Numbered from the stretch's first letter, positions 1 through 10,494 are shown. The stretch is 22,433 bases of DNA from Entrophospora sp. SA101 (GCA_958430865.1 CAUDNR010004547.1:3281-25713); one strand, 5' to 3'. Numbers and translations: made by a program. Notes: generated by a model not told the origin, from the letters alone.

Positions 1-95
1 GAACGTTTATTATTATAGGCGGGTTTGATCAAAGTAAGTCTTAAAGTCGAGATCTACGAAGCTGTTTGTAAAATATACAGTGTGTTAAGAAAAAA
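1..95 (+). repeat. Dispersed copy of the GGCGGGTTTGATC repeat
   Basis: The first ~80 bases nearly repeat 3617-3690 and 13084-13155, with an ATAGGCGGGTTTGATC core followed by GTCGAGATCTACGAAGCTG. Similarity stops shortly after TTTGTAAAATATA, so this is an isolated unit of the array seen upstream of each gene and not a third copy of the gene flank. Its function is unknown. Confidence 0.7.
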
Positions 96-140
96 ATGGC
101 GATGACAAAAAATTGTATATCTCAACATTACATAACATAA

Positions 141-760
141 TTAAATAAATTTAGATTCGTTTGAAAGTTCACTTATTCTTTTTGCTGATTGGTAGTCTGT
201 TTGTGTGGATGACTTTTGATCTATTCTTTGGGCACAACCAAGATACACTGTTGTTTGTTGAACATCCTTTTTGTGAAGATAAATCTTTCTAATCTCCCAA
301 TAATAACAAGATTATGCTTCAATGGGTAAGAGAAAATGATAAATTAAATTGCGAATTCTGTCTTCTTCAGTATCATGATTATTATTTATTAATTGTGAAT
401 TATCATCAATCAATTCTTTTTCAAATTCAAAGGTTCCCAAAAAATTTACTCCTCCATTTTCTTCAGCATTTGTAAATGTATAGTGACTAGTTCTTCAAAT
501 TCAGCTAACTCATACAAAACACTGCCTTCATTGTCATTGTCATTATTGTTGTTTTCTTCTTCTGGATTAATGTTTACATTTTGAGAATATTTGGACTGGA
601 TTAAAGTTTCATCACCTTCATTTTAAGGTATCAAGGACCTTTTTCCTTTTTTCTTTTCTGAATATAGAGAACTTTTCTTGGTTTCTATGGAATCGGATAA
701 ATTCACTGAGTGTTTTGCACTTTGTACAGCGGGAGCATAGCTTGTTTTGAGCGATGTTGA
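141..760 (-). pseudogene. Degenerate coding remnant, unrecognised
   Basis: Read on the minus strand this stretch has coding-like segments separated by stops and frame changes. A Cys-rich start (LCSRCTKCKTLSEF) near 755-715 runs into a basic stretch that stops near 625. An acidic Asn/Glu-rich segment follows near 570-440, and then two further segments: one ending FLLPIEA at a stop near 312, and one near 309-141 containing WEIRKIYLHKKDVQQ and VYLGCAQRID. The style recalls lineage-specific transposase-like or zinc-binding proteins of Glomeromycotina, but this is a memory-level impression. No intact reading frame exists. It could be a multi-exon gene fragment, although in-frame stops without clear splice sites favour decay. 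Confidence 0.35.
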
Positions 761-763
761 TTA

Positions 764-1500
764 GAGGCCTGCACGGGTCATCATAATTGAATGATTACCC
801 AACCCGAAAAACCTGTATAAATTTATAATTTGCAACCCAAACCCGAACCCGATTTGTACACAAGAAATTTCAATCCAAACCCGAACTCAACCTGTTTTTT
901 AACAACATTGTAACACGATTTTATTTAAAAAATAATTTTTATTGCAATTGTTAGTTACAAGTAAGAAAATTTTACTATAATGAGCTTCTTTATACAAGAA
1001 TACTATCAATTGTTTGTGGATTTAAATTTGAGCAAAGCTCATTAACTGTAAGTCCAGCTGCACTAAATGCACTGGAACATATAATATGCAGCAAGCCTTG
1101 AAAGTCTTGGATAAACATGTTGATGGTCTTTCCACCATTCTAAAATATTAAAGTTATCATCTTTTCGTATTTTTGTTGATAAATACAAATCAACTTCATC
1201 TTTGTCAATAAATGTTTCGCAAATTCACCCTTGAATTTTACCCTGGGATCTTTTTTTTTTTGAATTTTATGTATATTTGAATTGTTATTCATATCTGAAT
1301 TTAAAAGATCCGATAAAAAATTTAGAAACAATCTGTAATAATGTTTTTCATACCAATTAATTCAATAAATGATTTAAATGTTCCTTTACGCATTTCCTAA
1401 TGCTTGTCTCCAATATTGATTGCTTTTAGTTTCACATGTATATCAAACAAGCATGTTAAAGTACTGGTAGATGGTCTTTTTATTATATCCATTAAAGTTT
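764..1500 (-). mobile_element. hAT-family DNA transposon, truncated 3' end
   Basis: The plus strand near 764 begins TAGAGGCCTGCACGGGTC, typical of hAT terminal inverted repeats. Repeated subterminal ACCCGAAC/AACCCGA motifs follow to about 890, the usual transposase-binding region. Inside, on the minus strand, lies a broken hAT transposase C-terminus (see the pseudogene entry). I found no matching opposite terminus (GACCCGTGCAGGCC) in the window, so the element is truncated or its other end has decayed. The flanking eight-base target duplication therefore cannot be tested. Confidence 0.7.
960..1500 (-). pseudogene. hAT transposase C-terminal dimerisation domain, frameshifted
   Basis: On the minus strand around 1331-1140 a segment contains DPRVKFKG, like the LDPRxK motif of hAT transposases. 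Further along, near 1135-1075, is WWKDHQHVYPRLSRLAAYYM, the start of the hAT dimerisation domain. It stops in that frame and continues in another frame as SSAFSAAGLTVNELCSNLNP, followed by QTIDSILV and a stop near 990. The usual SER residues before the F-S-x-A-G-L-T-V block are lost. At least one frameshift and several stops make it non-functional. Confidence 0.8.
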
Positions 1501-2554
1501 AAAAAAAAAAATAATTAAAAAAACAATACAACGAAATTAAACAAACACATTGCATATGAATTTTCTGATTTTTGGTAGAAGCATACTTTGAACAAAACGA
1601 CAGATTATTGACAGATTATGAAAAAGCAAGTTTAGTACTATTAACATATATAAAAGAAGAAAAGGTTGCCGTGTTACGGTGCCCTACTAAATGTCGTAAT
1701 TTTTGTGTAGATTTTTTATATTTTGTGTAATATTTCCCCTTTTTTTTCTTATTTTTGGTATGCTTCCCTAATCTAACGACTTTGCCCAATTTTGAAATGT
1801 TTGGTTGCACGGGAAATAATTCATTTTTAAAGAATATTCTGTTCTGTTCAGTTCAGTTACGATACGAATCAGCACGAATCAGCACGAATATTCTAAACGT
1901 CCTATTTCTCAACTTTGGCAAACTGAATTTTTGGGGAAGTATGAGATCAAAATCGAGGGTAAAACTTTGTGATGAGTCGTTTTTTTTTTCTTTACTGCGC
2001 TGGCTTGAAATGATTTGCAAATTGAAATTTGTTAATTAATAAAATTGAAATTTGAACAGAAATATTTTCGTTTTCCAAAAAAATGATAAATGGTTGTGGT
2101 TATTTTACGTCACCGTATCGTGTGAATCCCAATTGTTATCTGTTTGTCATGATTTGTGAAACTGAAAAACTTATCTGTTTTGGTTCAAAACGTCAGGGTT
2201 GAGTGAAACAGATATTTGATCAAAAGGAAATCGTGTTTCGCTTTAGATGTTTTTTGCGTGGTGTCAACCGCTGTCTACCGTTAGGTCTTCGTCTTGCTCT
2301 GACGTTTCGGACCGTTCAAAATGACTAAAAACTGATGGTCTTGTCTTGGAACCTTTACCTCGGATTGTCAAAGGCTTGTCACACAACGTGTTAGTGATAT
2401 TTTCTGGTCACGAGACCGGGGTTCAAAAGCGTTTTATTTCATTGTCAATTTAAAAAAAAATGATCAATAAACAAACAATATGTGACAAATTTTTTTGTTG
2501 ATTGTTCAAGAGAGATAGTGGGTGATCTGGATAAGAAAAAACTTGATTTTGACC
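1501..2554. other. Intergenic DNA, no gene recognised
   Basis: This stretch has no convincing reading frame. It holds short tandem repeats at 1839-1890, described separately. Around 2100-2430 the DNA is noticeably less AT-rich than its surroundings (GTTTCGGACCG, CGAGACCGGGG), but neither strand offers an open frame that I can assign. The short open frames at 1616-1810 (-) and 1755-2039 (+) look fortuitous. Confidence 0.5.
1839..1890. repeat. Short tandem repeats (TTCAG and CGAATCAGCA)
   Basis: Two adjacent microrepeats are visible. GTTCTGTTCAGTTCAGTTA has a five-base unit near 1839-1859. A ten-base unit, CGAATCAGCA, occurs at 1865 and 1875, with a partial third copy at 1885. Confidence 0.75.
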
Positions 2555-2870
2555 ATTTGAAGGATAGTGGATGATCTGATTTCTATTTGGAGAAAACAAT
2601 AAAATCGAAAAAATTTCCTTTTGGGAAAAACAAATAAAATACGTCAGATAGAAAAAAAAGCTTGGTTGATTTTTTTTAAAACAATCGAAATTTGTAAATG
2701 ACCTTTGATGTTTGCATGAAGCTTATTCTTCTATAGCGATAGACGAAAAAAAAACACGAGGAAATTCGCAAATGGCTTTTGATTCACACGAGGGTTCTTC
2801 TTTGCGAAGGATCTTTTTTTCTTTTAGTTAAGAAAAAAAAAGTTTAGTTGATTTTTTAACAATTGAAATT

Positions 2871-3080
2871 TATTCTTTTATGGTGATGTAGGCTTGAAAA
2901 AAAATCTGATCGATCAAATTGACCTTTAGTCTGGGATAAAAAATAAATGAACACAAAGAAAAGATCAAAACAAAAGATCTTTTTTTTTAAAAACAATCAA
3001 ATTTGTAAAGCTTATCCTTCTGTGGTGATGTAGGCTTGAAAAAAAATCTGTTCGATCAAATTGACCTTTGATCTGGGATG
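2871..3080 (+). repeat. Imperfect 142-bp tandem repeat
   Basis: GGTGATGTAGGCTTGAAAAA, followed by TCGATCAAATTGACCTT, occurs from about 2882 and again from about 3024. The repeat is inside unit A and absent from unit B. No coding potential is apparent. It is probably local slippage in AT-rich DNA. Confidence 0.7.
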
Positions 3081-3129
3081 TATAAATAAATAAATGAATA
3101 AAAAACAAACTAATTCGTCTTTCGAATCT

Positions 3130-3340
3130 TTTTTATTTGCTTGCTTTTGCATAGTATTTCTTTAATTTTGATTATTTGCTATGTCGTCTATCTTGTTGTC
3201 AACCATGTTCATCAAGTCAGCCAGTGGGACACATACGGTGACTGGGGTGACTGTGTGTTGTGTAGAAGAACACGAATATGTGGAGGTCAACTACAAAGCG
3301 TTCAGAATGAACTCCGCCGACAACAACATGGTCCATCGAA
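3130..3340 (+). other. Unit A-specific, less AT-rich segment with an open frame lacking ATG
   Basis: Between 3130 and 3340 unit A has a more GC-balanced segment absent from unit B, which instead has a short unrelated stretch at about 12672-12730. A plus-strand frame reads a hydrophobic start, then QWDTYGDWGDC, CRRTRIC and GGQLQ, and runs on into the flanking repeat. It has no ATG start and no recognised domain. The W-x-x-W-x-x-C and R-T-R-x-C spacing faintly recalls thrombospondin type 1 repeats, but this is too short to call. It is probably a gene fragment or chance. Confidence 0.25.
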
Positions 3341-3432
3341 TCTAAAAAAAATAAAATTAAACAGAAAAAGTAAACTGTTAAATACAATATGTATGACGAC
3401 ATACGAAGCTTCCAAAGCAAGTTTGTAAAATA

Positions 3433-3760
3433 TACTGATGAACGTTTATCAATTATTGAATAGCTTGTATCGAAATAAGTGTTAAAAATCAAGATCTATG
3501 AATCTGTTTGTAAAATATATTTAATGAGCGCTTTATCAATTATTCAGATAATTATATAGGCGGGCTTGGTAGAAGAGTCAAAGTCAAGATCTATTTGCAA
3601 ATCAAGTTTCCAAAATGAACGTTTATTATTATAGGCGGGTTTGATCAAAGTCTTAAAGTCGAGATCTACGAAGCTGTTTGTAAAATATATTTAACTAGCG
3701 TTTTATTATTATCAATCATTCAATAACTATATGTGCGGGTTTGATCGGACAAGATCTATA
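3433..3760 (+). repeat. GGCGGGYTTGAT repeat array, unit A
   Basis: Three to four imperfect units of roughly 75-105 bases occur here. Each contains part of the series: a TTTATCAATTATT stretch, a TATAGGCGGG/TGCGGGTTTGAT core, an AAGATCTA or GAGATCTACGAA box, and CTGTTTGTAAAATATA. The last unit (GTGCGGGTTTGATCGG near 3735) is the most diverged. The array sits ~1.5 kb upstream of gene A's start. No protein is encoded. The role is unknown; it may be a minisatellite or the remains of a small element. Confidence 0.75.
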
Positions 3761-3968
3761 TAATTAGATTGTTAATAATTAATAATGGAATTTTATTACA
3801 TGCAAAAAAAATTTTTTTTGGGTTGTAAATTTTATTTTATTAAATAAATTTGTTTGATTTTTTCACACATCGTTCATGCTTCCTCTTGATCGTATAACTT
3901 AAATTGGTCGCGTTTACAATCATTTTGACATTCGTTATATTAAGGTTATTTTGATTATATCGAGAGGT

Positions 3969-4145
3969 ATGGCCAGGAAAAGAGTTAGAAAGAGAGTTAC
4001 TCTTCAACCAAGTCGAAAACCAACCCTTCAAATACATTTTCGAGTAGTACGATTTAATTTATTAGACTATTTCAAAGGTTTGTCGCATGCTTGCTTCCAA
4101 ATTCTTAAATTCGAACCATTTGTTAACGAAACAACTGATTGTTGA
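3969..4145 (+). CDS. Possible 58-residue basic ORF (copy A)
   Basis: From ATG 3969 a 58-codon frame begins MARKRVRKRVTLQPSRKPTL and ends with NETTDC. The N-terminus is strongly Arg/Lys-rich. It is repeated without change at 13436-13612, but the whole flank is unchanged there, so this identity is not evidence of selection. I recognise no family, and the intron status is unknown. It may be a tiny gene, an upstream exon, or a chance frame in the gene's 5' flank. Confidence 0.2.
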   Translation: MARKRVRKRVTLQPSRKPTLQIHFRVVRFNLLDYFKGLSHACFQILKFEPFVNETTDC

Positions 4146-5279
4146 CAAAATGAATCAATTCGATGTTTTATGTTAATGTTTATTTTTACATTATCAAAAT
4201 TCCCGATTTTGATTGGTCGATCAACAATTGCGTGGGTTAAAATTTTGTGTTACCAGAACGGTTCTCTCCTGTTATATGTAATAAATGATTGAATCAATTG
4301 AATCATGTATTTTTGTTATTGTGATTCTATGAAACGCTTGACGCAGTGGTATTTTTATTTTTTGACCATCTTGTATAACGTTGTATGATGATAAATGATT
4401 TCATGGTTTGAATGTGCTCACCATCTGCAAACTTGATTGCTTGAAGATGGACAGGGAGGTCGTAGAAAGTTGAGTTCCCGTGCGCTGAAATGGCCTGAGA
4501 GGAATTTCTCTACGAAAAAAAACGAAAAAAAAATGTGGGGACGGCCGTCCTATTTGTATTTTTTTGAATTGATAAAATAGACTATTATTGTCTTGACCTG
4601 AGTGATGTCGTTGTGTGAGTAAAAGACACGAACCTCATTGTCACGTTTTCGTTTAAAAACTTGTTTATTTCAATAACGAATTAATTTTTTTTTAAAAAAA
4701 ATGTGACTTGTATATGACGAATAGCATCTTGTAAATTCATTTGTAACATATATGAGTTGATCTGAGAATCGACATACCGATATAGGAGTGAAGAGATGGG
4801 GAAATTTTCCCAACTTAATATCAAGCGCCAAACCTAGTACAGATTCTTATATTAATATTGATCGCTAATCAATGTTCCCATCCTTTAATGTGCAATTATT
4901 AAACAAAAAGTAGTTCGTGGGTGAAGGGAGGGATTACTTAAAGGGAGCCTAACAAAACAAAGCAACTAATATTCATCTTTCTTTGTTATACTTGATAGTT
5001 TTTTTTTTGAATTTTATTGTAGTAATGAAATTTTTAAAGTTTCTAAATATATCTTGAAAATCATTATATATATACTAAGCAGTAACCCTATCCTATATAA
5101 TAATAGCTCAAGTTTTTTATTAATCCTTATTTAGTTAGAATTTAGCATTAATAATAATTCGTTTTTAATCATATGCAATAGCACGAGTTTTTTAATTATT
5201 GATTCGTAATCCAGTTACAAAATATGATTAGAAATAAAAACTCCACACTTTTGCATTATTTAACTTTTTAGCAAATACA
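4146..5279 (+). promoter_or_regulatory. 5' flank / probable promoter region of gene A
   Basis: About 1.1 kb without a gene precedes the start codon. Visible candidates are a GC palindrome (4539-4550), an inverted CCAAT box (ATTGG near 4211), and a TATATAA at 5094-5100, about 180 bases before the ATG. Long A/T runs fill the rest. The sequence is the same in front of gene B (13613-14746) as far as I can see, so the two genes should share cis-regulation. Element assignments are pattern matches only. Confidence 0.4.
4539..4550. promoter_or_regulatory. GC-only 12-bp palindrome GGACGGCCGTCC (A)
   Basis: This is a perfect inverted repeat made only of G/C except the central-arm A/T pair, standing in strongly AT-rich DNA about 730 bases upstream of gene A. 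It holds CGG/CCG half-sites of the kind bound by fungal Zn2Cys6 regulators. Binding is inference. Confidence 0.35.
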
Positions 5280-5393
5280 ATGTTAGACAACAAAAAATCA
5301 CTATTCCAAAAAACTTTACTGTTTTTCTCTTTTTTTTTGATCTCATTGTTATGTAAAAGTTTTTTGTCTTCACTGGTTTGCTATGTTCAAGCT
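5280..5393 (+). other. Signal peptide, gene A (residues 1-38)
   Basis: A Lys-containing N-terminus (MLDNKKSLFQK) is followed by a long hydrophobic run (residues 13-36) and a plausible cleavage site after Y-V-Q-A (residue 38). It places the peroxidase and DOMON modules on the lumenal or extracellular side. Confidence 0.75.
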
Positions 5394-8300
5394 CGAGAAA
5401 TTGATGGTAGCGATAATAATTCAAATTCAATTCAACCTTATCAAAGAGAATTTTCTTCCAAATCTTTTTACGGGTAAATTTAATTTTTTGATTAATTATT
5501 ATTAACTAACCATGGAATTATAAATTCACGAAAAATCAAACTCTTTTTTTATTTACGAATAGACCAGATGGAAATCACTCTATGATTAAATGTCCATCCG
5601 ATGTTGTTTTTACTAATCCAACCCTACCGGTTCCAAAATGTACCGATCCACTACCACCTGACAATTTCCCAATGCCAAGATGTGTTTCAAATATTATAAC
5701 TAATTATCACTCGGAAAATTTTAACGTTGAACAACAATTGCGTTATCGATCTAAAAGACATACTAGTCATATGGTAAATCATCACCATCATCATTATTAC
5801 TATTATTATCGTTATTGTTAATTCTTTTAAAAAATGCATATTTCGCAGGCATCATTTTTTGCTGGTTTCATTTTAAAAGATATTATTCAGTCGAAAACGG
5901 ATACACCATCTATTCCGATCTACATACCAACCGACGACTCAATCTACAACCCGCCAACAAGTCAAAAATTTCAGGAATTTAATAGAACAAGCGATGAAAT
6001 GAATCACGTCACACCGTTTCTTGACTTGAATCAATTGTACGGGCTCAACACAGAGGAATCAAGGAAGTTACGTGATATTGGTAACCGAGGAAAATTAAAG
6101 ATGGATGAGAAAAATTATCCAATGAATTATCCGACTAGCGATATGATCGGAGGATTTCTTAATCGAGCAAATAATATTTTCACACTTGCAATTCAGATCA
6201 TTTGGATGCGTGAACATAATAGATTGTGTAATCAATTTTATGACAAATATGGTGATTCGTGGACTGATGATCAATATTTTGAAGAGGCTATAAGCAATCA
6301 ATTAAAGTTGTGTGATTATTAATGTAACAATCTATTAAGAATTATCTTATATTTGATTTAATTAGAGAAAATGGAATATTGCATTTTATCAAAAAGTAGT
6401 AACCGAAGAGTACCTTGGCATCATTCTTGGTAAACCATTGCCACCATATCAACAATATAATGAGAATCTAGTACCAGGAATTGATCTTTTCTTCGCAACA
6501 ATAACATTCAAATATGTTCACAGCGAACTTGGGTAAATCAATCAATCAATCATCATGTAATTTTCTAATTATAATCATTAATTGACGTTATTCATTATTG
6601 ATGATAGCAATAATTACCGTATACAAGATGAATTTGGAGAATTGCTTGCAGATCTAACGTTAGATAACATTTTACAAATTCAATTGTTGGAAAAGTTTGG
6701 AATGGAAAGAGTGTTGAGATCAATGTCCCTACAACATCAAGAAGAATTGGATATTTATTATTCCGATGCTATGAGAAATGCTACAACCATTGAACCGCGT
6801 ATTTATGATATTGCAGCTTTTGATGTTTTAAGAGCCAGAGACAGAGGTGTGACAACTGCATTTTTATGTATGTTAATATGCACATGTAAAAACATGAATA
6901 TTTTTTTTTGAAAAAAGACTTGAAATTTTGTAGGAATTGCTTTGTATAATGATGCTCGTCAAGCATATGGGCTAACAACAAAGAAAACTTGGCAAGGGAT
7001 AACATCAGTTAAAATATTACAAGATTATCTGCAACAATTGTATCCTAATGGACCTAATCAATTAGAAACTTCCGTTGGTGCAATAGTTGAAGATCATTTG
7101 GATGGATCAAATTTTGGTGAATTAATGAGCATTAGTATGTTCACTCAGGTAGCCTTTATTTTCATTAATCACTAACTCATCAACACACCCACTCATTTAT
7201 GCTTTATTAAATTTATTTTGTAGTTTACTAAAATCAGAGATTCTGATAAATTTTGGTGGGAGAATGGCAACATGTTTACTGATGTTGAAAGAGTCACCCT
7301 TAAAAGCACAACATTCAAAGATATTATTTTACGTAATCTGCCAGAAAATAACAAACCAATCATGCCACAAAATATTTGGACGGTTCAACCCCAATCAAAA
7401 ACCACCAATTCTTCATCAGCTGTTGATGTAAATTATCCAAATGATATTCCTGCATGGTCACCATATGTTATTAAATATAGAATTGATGATTCTTTTATTC
7501 ATTTCAAAGTAACTTTACAAACTGGTGATGGTGAGGGATGGTTTGGAATGGTAATTATTATTGTCGCTGCTGCTGCTGCTGCTGTTGTTGTTGTTATAGT
7601 AATAATGAAAATTTGAGGGATTTAATCAACTAAATTTTGTTTAAAAAAATGTTTTTTTTTTAGGGGTTTGAGCCTGATGACATTGGAATGAAGGGAGCAG
7701 ATTTTGTTATTGGCTTTGTAAGATTACAAAAAAAAATTTTTTATTAAAATTAAATTTTAATGAATAAATAAATAAATTGATTTTTATAGGTACGGGAAAA
7801 TAAAATTGACATATTCAATTATCGATCATCATCAGCTGATCATTACCCACCTGATCGTGATGATAATTCAGATTTAACAAATATTAATTCAAATGTAAGT
7901 GATAGTTTAGCAACTATTGAATTCTCAAGACCATTATTACCTGATGGAAGACGCGGAATTAAGGATGGGCTTGTTAAATGTAAGAAAAAATATCCTTTTA
8001 GGTGTTTGTATCTTTGGTGTTATAATAATATTATTATTTATATTTAATCACTTACTATTTTGTTTTTAGATATTATGGCTTACAATCCTGGAAGGTAAAA
8101 ATATAATAAAATGAATAATTACACTAATAATGATATTTTTAATAATGATATTTTGTTATTATAAATAGTTCATCTTTTACTTATCATGGAAATAATCGAA
8201 TATTGATAATGATTGATTTTTATAATAATAAAATAGAAGCAGTAAAAATAAAGGCAAGTCAACAGACAACAAAATATATACATGGAATTGGAATGTCATT

Positions 8301-10439
8301 TACCTGGAGGTAATCTTTTAATTAATCATTACTTGATCTATTCTTGCACAATATACTTACTTTTTCATTACATAAAATAGTGTGTTATTTCCAATATCAA
8401 TTTTTATAGTTAGATTTTTTAAACATACAAATAACTATCTCAAGATTCATCGAACTATACAGCTTCTTGGTGGAATAAGTATAGGAAGTTTTGGTGCTTC
8501 AGTATTAGCAATGTCTAATTCAAGAACTCCCCATTCATTGTAAATCTTAATCTATTGATTTATTAATTAATATATATTGTGATATATATATATACACATA
8601 CTAATAACCCATTAATAATTTATCTAGTTTAGGATTGACACTTTATTGTATAGTATTTATACAATTAGCAATTGGATTAATTTCAATATGGAGTCAAGCA
8701 TCTTTAGTATCAGTAAATTTAGGGTATCCTAGACTTTTTAAAAGAACTCATAAATTTTTAGGGATCTCTTTGTTAATTGTTTCATGGATTAATATTTATC
8801 TTGGTTAGTAGAACCAATTTGTGGATGATATTAATATAAAGTTTTTTGATCCGAGTATTTGATATAATAAAAAACTAACTGTATATTATGAAATATACTG
8901 TATGTTTATTAGGCATGGATACTTATAGTTTATCATATGGAATGTAAGTAGAAATATTAATATCAATAATAATTCTTATGAGTAACTATAATAAATTCAT
9001 CAATATATATTAATTTTTTCAATCATAGGGATTTGTCACGTTATAAAGCATTATACATTGTTTGGATAATTTTCATCATACTAATATTTATAAATTGGGA
9101 TTTTTTATTTAATACAAAAAAAATTTTTAAATTTTCAAAATATAATAATAATAATGAAAGTGAATGTGAGGAGGATAACAGTGGTAATCAAGGAACAAAA
9201 AAGTTTATAATTGAATATCTCGGTGATGAAAAATATAACAATATATTACCAGAGTTAACATTGGATGAATTTAATGATAAAGTTCAAAGAGGTGTAAGTT
9301 TTCTAATTAATTGGTTGGGAAGGGGATGTGAGCAATTAATTAACAAAAGTTGAAACTTTGACATATGTAATTATTATTATTTTCAGGCACATTTAGTAAT
9401 TTGTGATGGATTTGTTGTTGATATAAGAAAATGGATAGGTGTTCATCCAGGAGGAGCAAAAATATTGGAGAGTGTAATTGGAACTGATATTACTGATGGT
9501 AAATTAAAGATTTCTTTTTAGTTTTTTTTTAGTCACAAAATTTAAAAATAATTATTTTATCTCATATTAGATTTTCATGCAAGAAATATTAATGCCAACA
9601 AAGAAAACAACAACAATCATAATGATAATGAAACAATTAAACAACACTCTTTAAAACAAAAATCTTCTTCTTCAGCAACAAAATCAAAAATTAACTTTAA
9701 TTTTAAAATAAATTATAAATTTTCAATTGCAAAAATAGTTGATGATATTAATAAAAAATATATGGTTAAATCTCCATTAGCATTTCATCCTCATAGTTTA
9801 GCTGCCACCAAAAAAATGACAACAATGATAATTGCAAATTTAAATGAGAATATCAATGATCAATACCAGAATAATTATGATACTGATGACAATGTTAATG
9901 GTAATTGGTTTGTAAAAGAATCAGTAATTCATAGAATAAAATTTAAAAGATTTAAATTAATTAGTAAATCAATAATAAGTAACAATAAAAAATCACCAAT
10001 TGTCAAATTTACATTTATTAGCAATAATAATGACAGTGATGATGATGGCAATATTAATAACAACAGCAACAATGATAATAGTAATATGGATTTGGATTAT
10101 TTGCCTGGGCATTTTATTGAAATTCAGTCAAGACTTAAAGGTCAGATGGTAATTAGGCATTATTCACCAATAGATGGAAAAATAATGAAAAGTTTTAGTA
10201 TTCTAGTAAAAATTTATCCAAATGGTTCAATGTCAAAACATTTAAATGATCGATTAATTGGATTTGAAATTCAAGCAAGAGGTCCATTTGATATTGGTGA
10301 TAGAATATTGTCAACTAATCCTATTACTACTACTACAATATCACCACCATTAACTGTAAAAACAACAAACTCAACAAAATCTCTTCAACATCATCAACAA
10401 CTGCAACAATCTCCTATTGAAATGGAACCACTTTCATTC

Positions 10440-10494
<55 letters not shown>

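Noticed and set aside
1..95. Evidence for a third gene copy to the left
   Set aside because: Only the short repeat matches. The sequence after it does not follow the gene 5' flank.
3141..3428. Secreted thrombospondin-like small protein
   Set aside because: There is no ATG, the frame runs into a repeat, and the TSR resemblance rests on very few residues.
3840..4037. Minus-strand open frame, also at 13307-13504
   Set aside because: It opposes the plus-strand frame at 3969-4145 and has no domain. It recurs only because the whole flank is duplicated.
5774..5848. His/Tyr-rich tail (HHHHHYYYYY) as a metal-binding segment
   Set aside because: It is the translation of the ATC/ATT repeat within intron 2; the splice sites are clear in both copies.
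6095..6301. Minus-strand frame antisense to exon 3 (and 15563-15769)
   Set aside because: It is a shadow of the conserved REHNR-containing coding exon.
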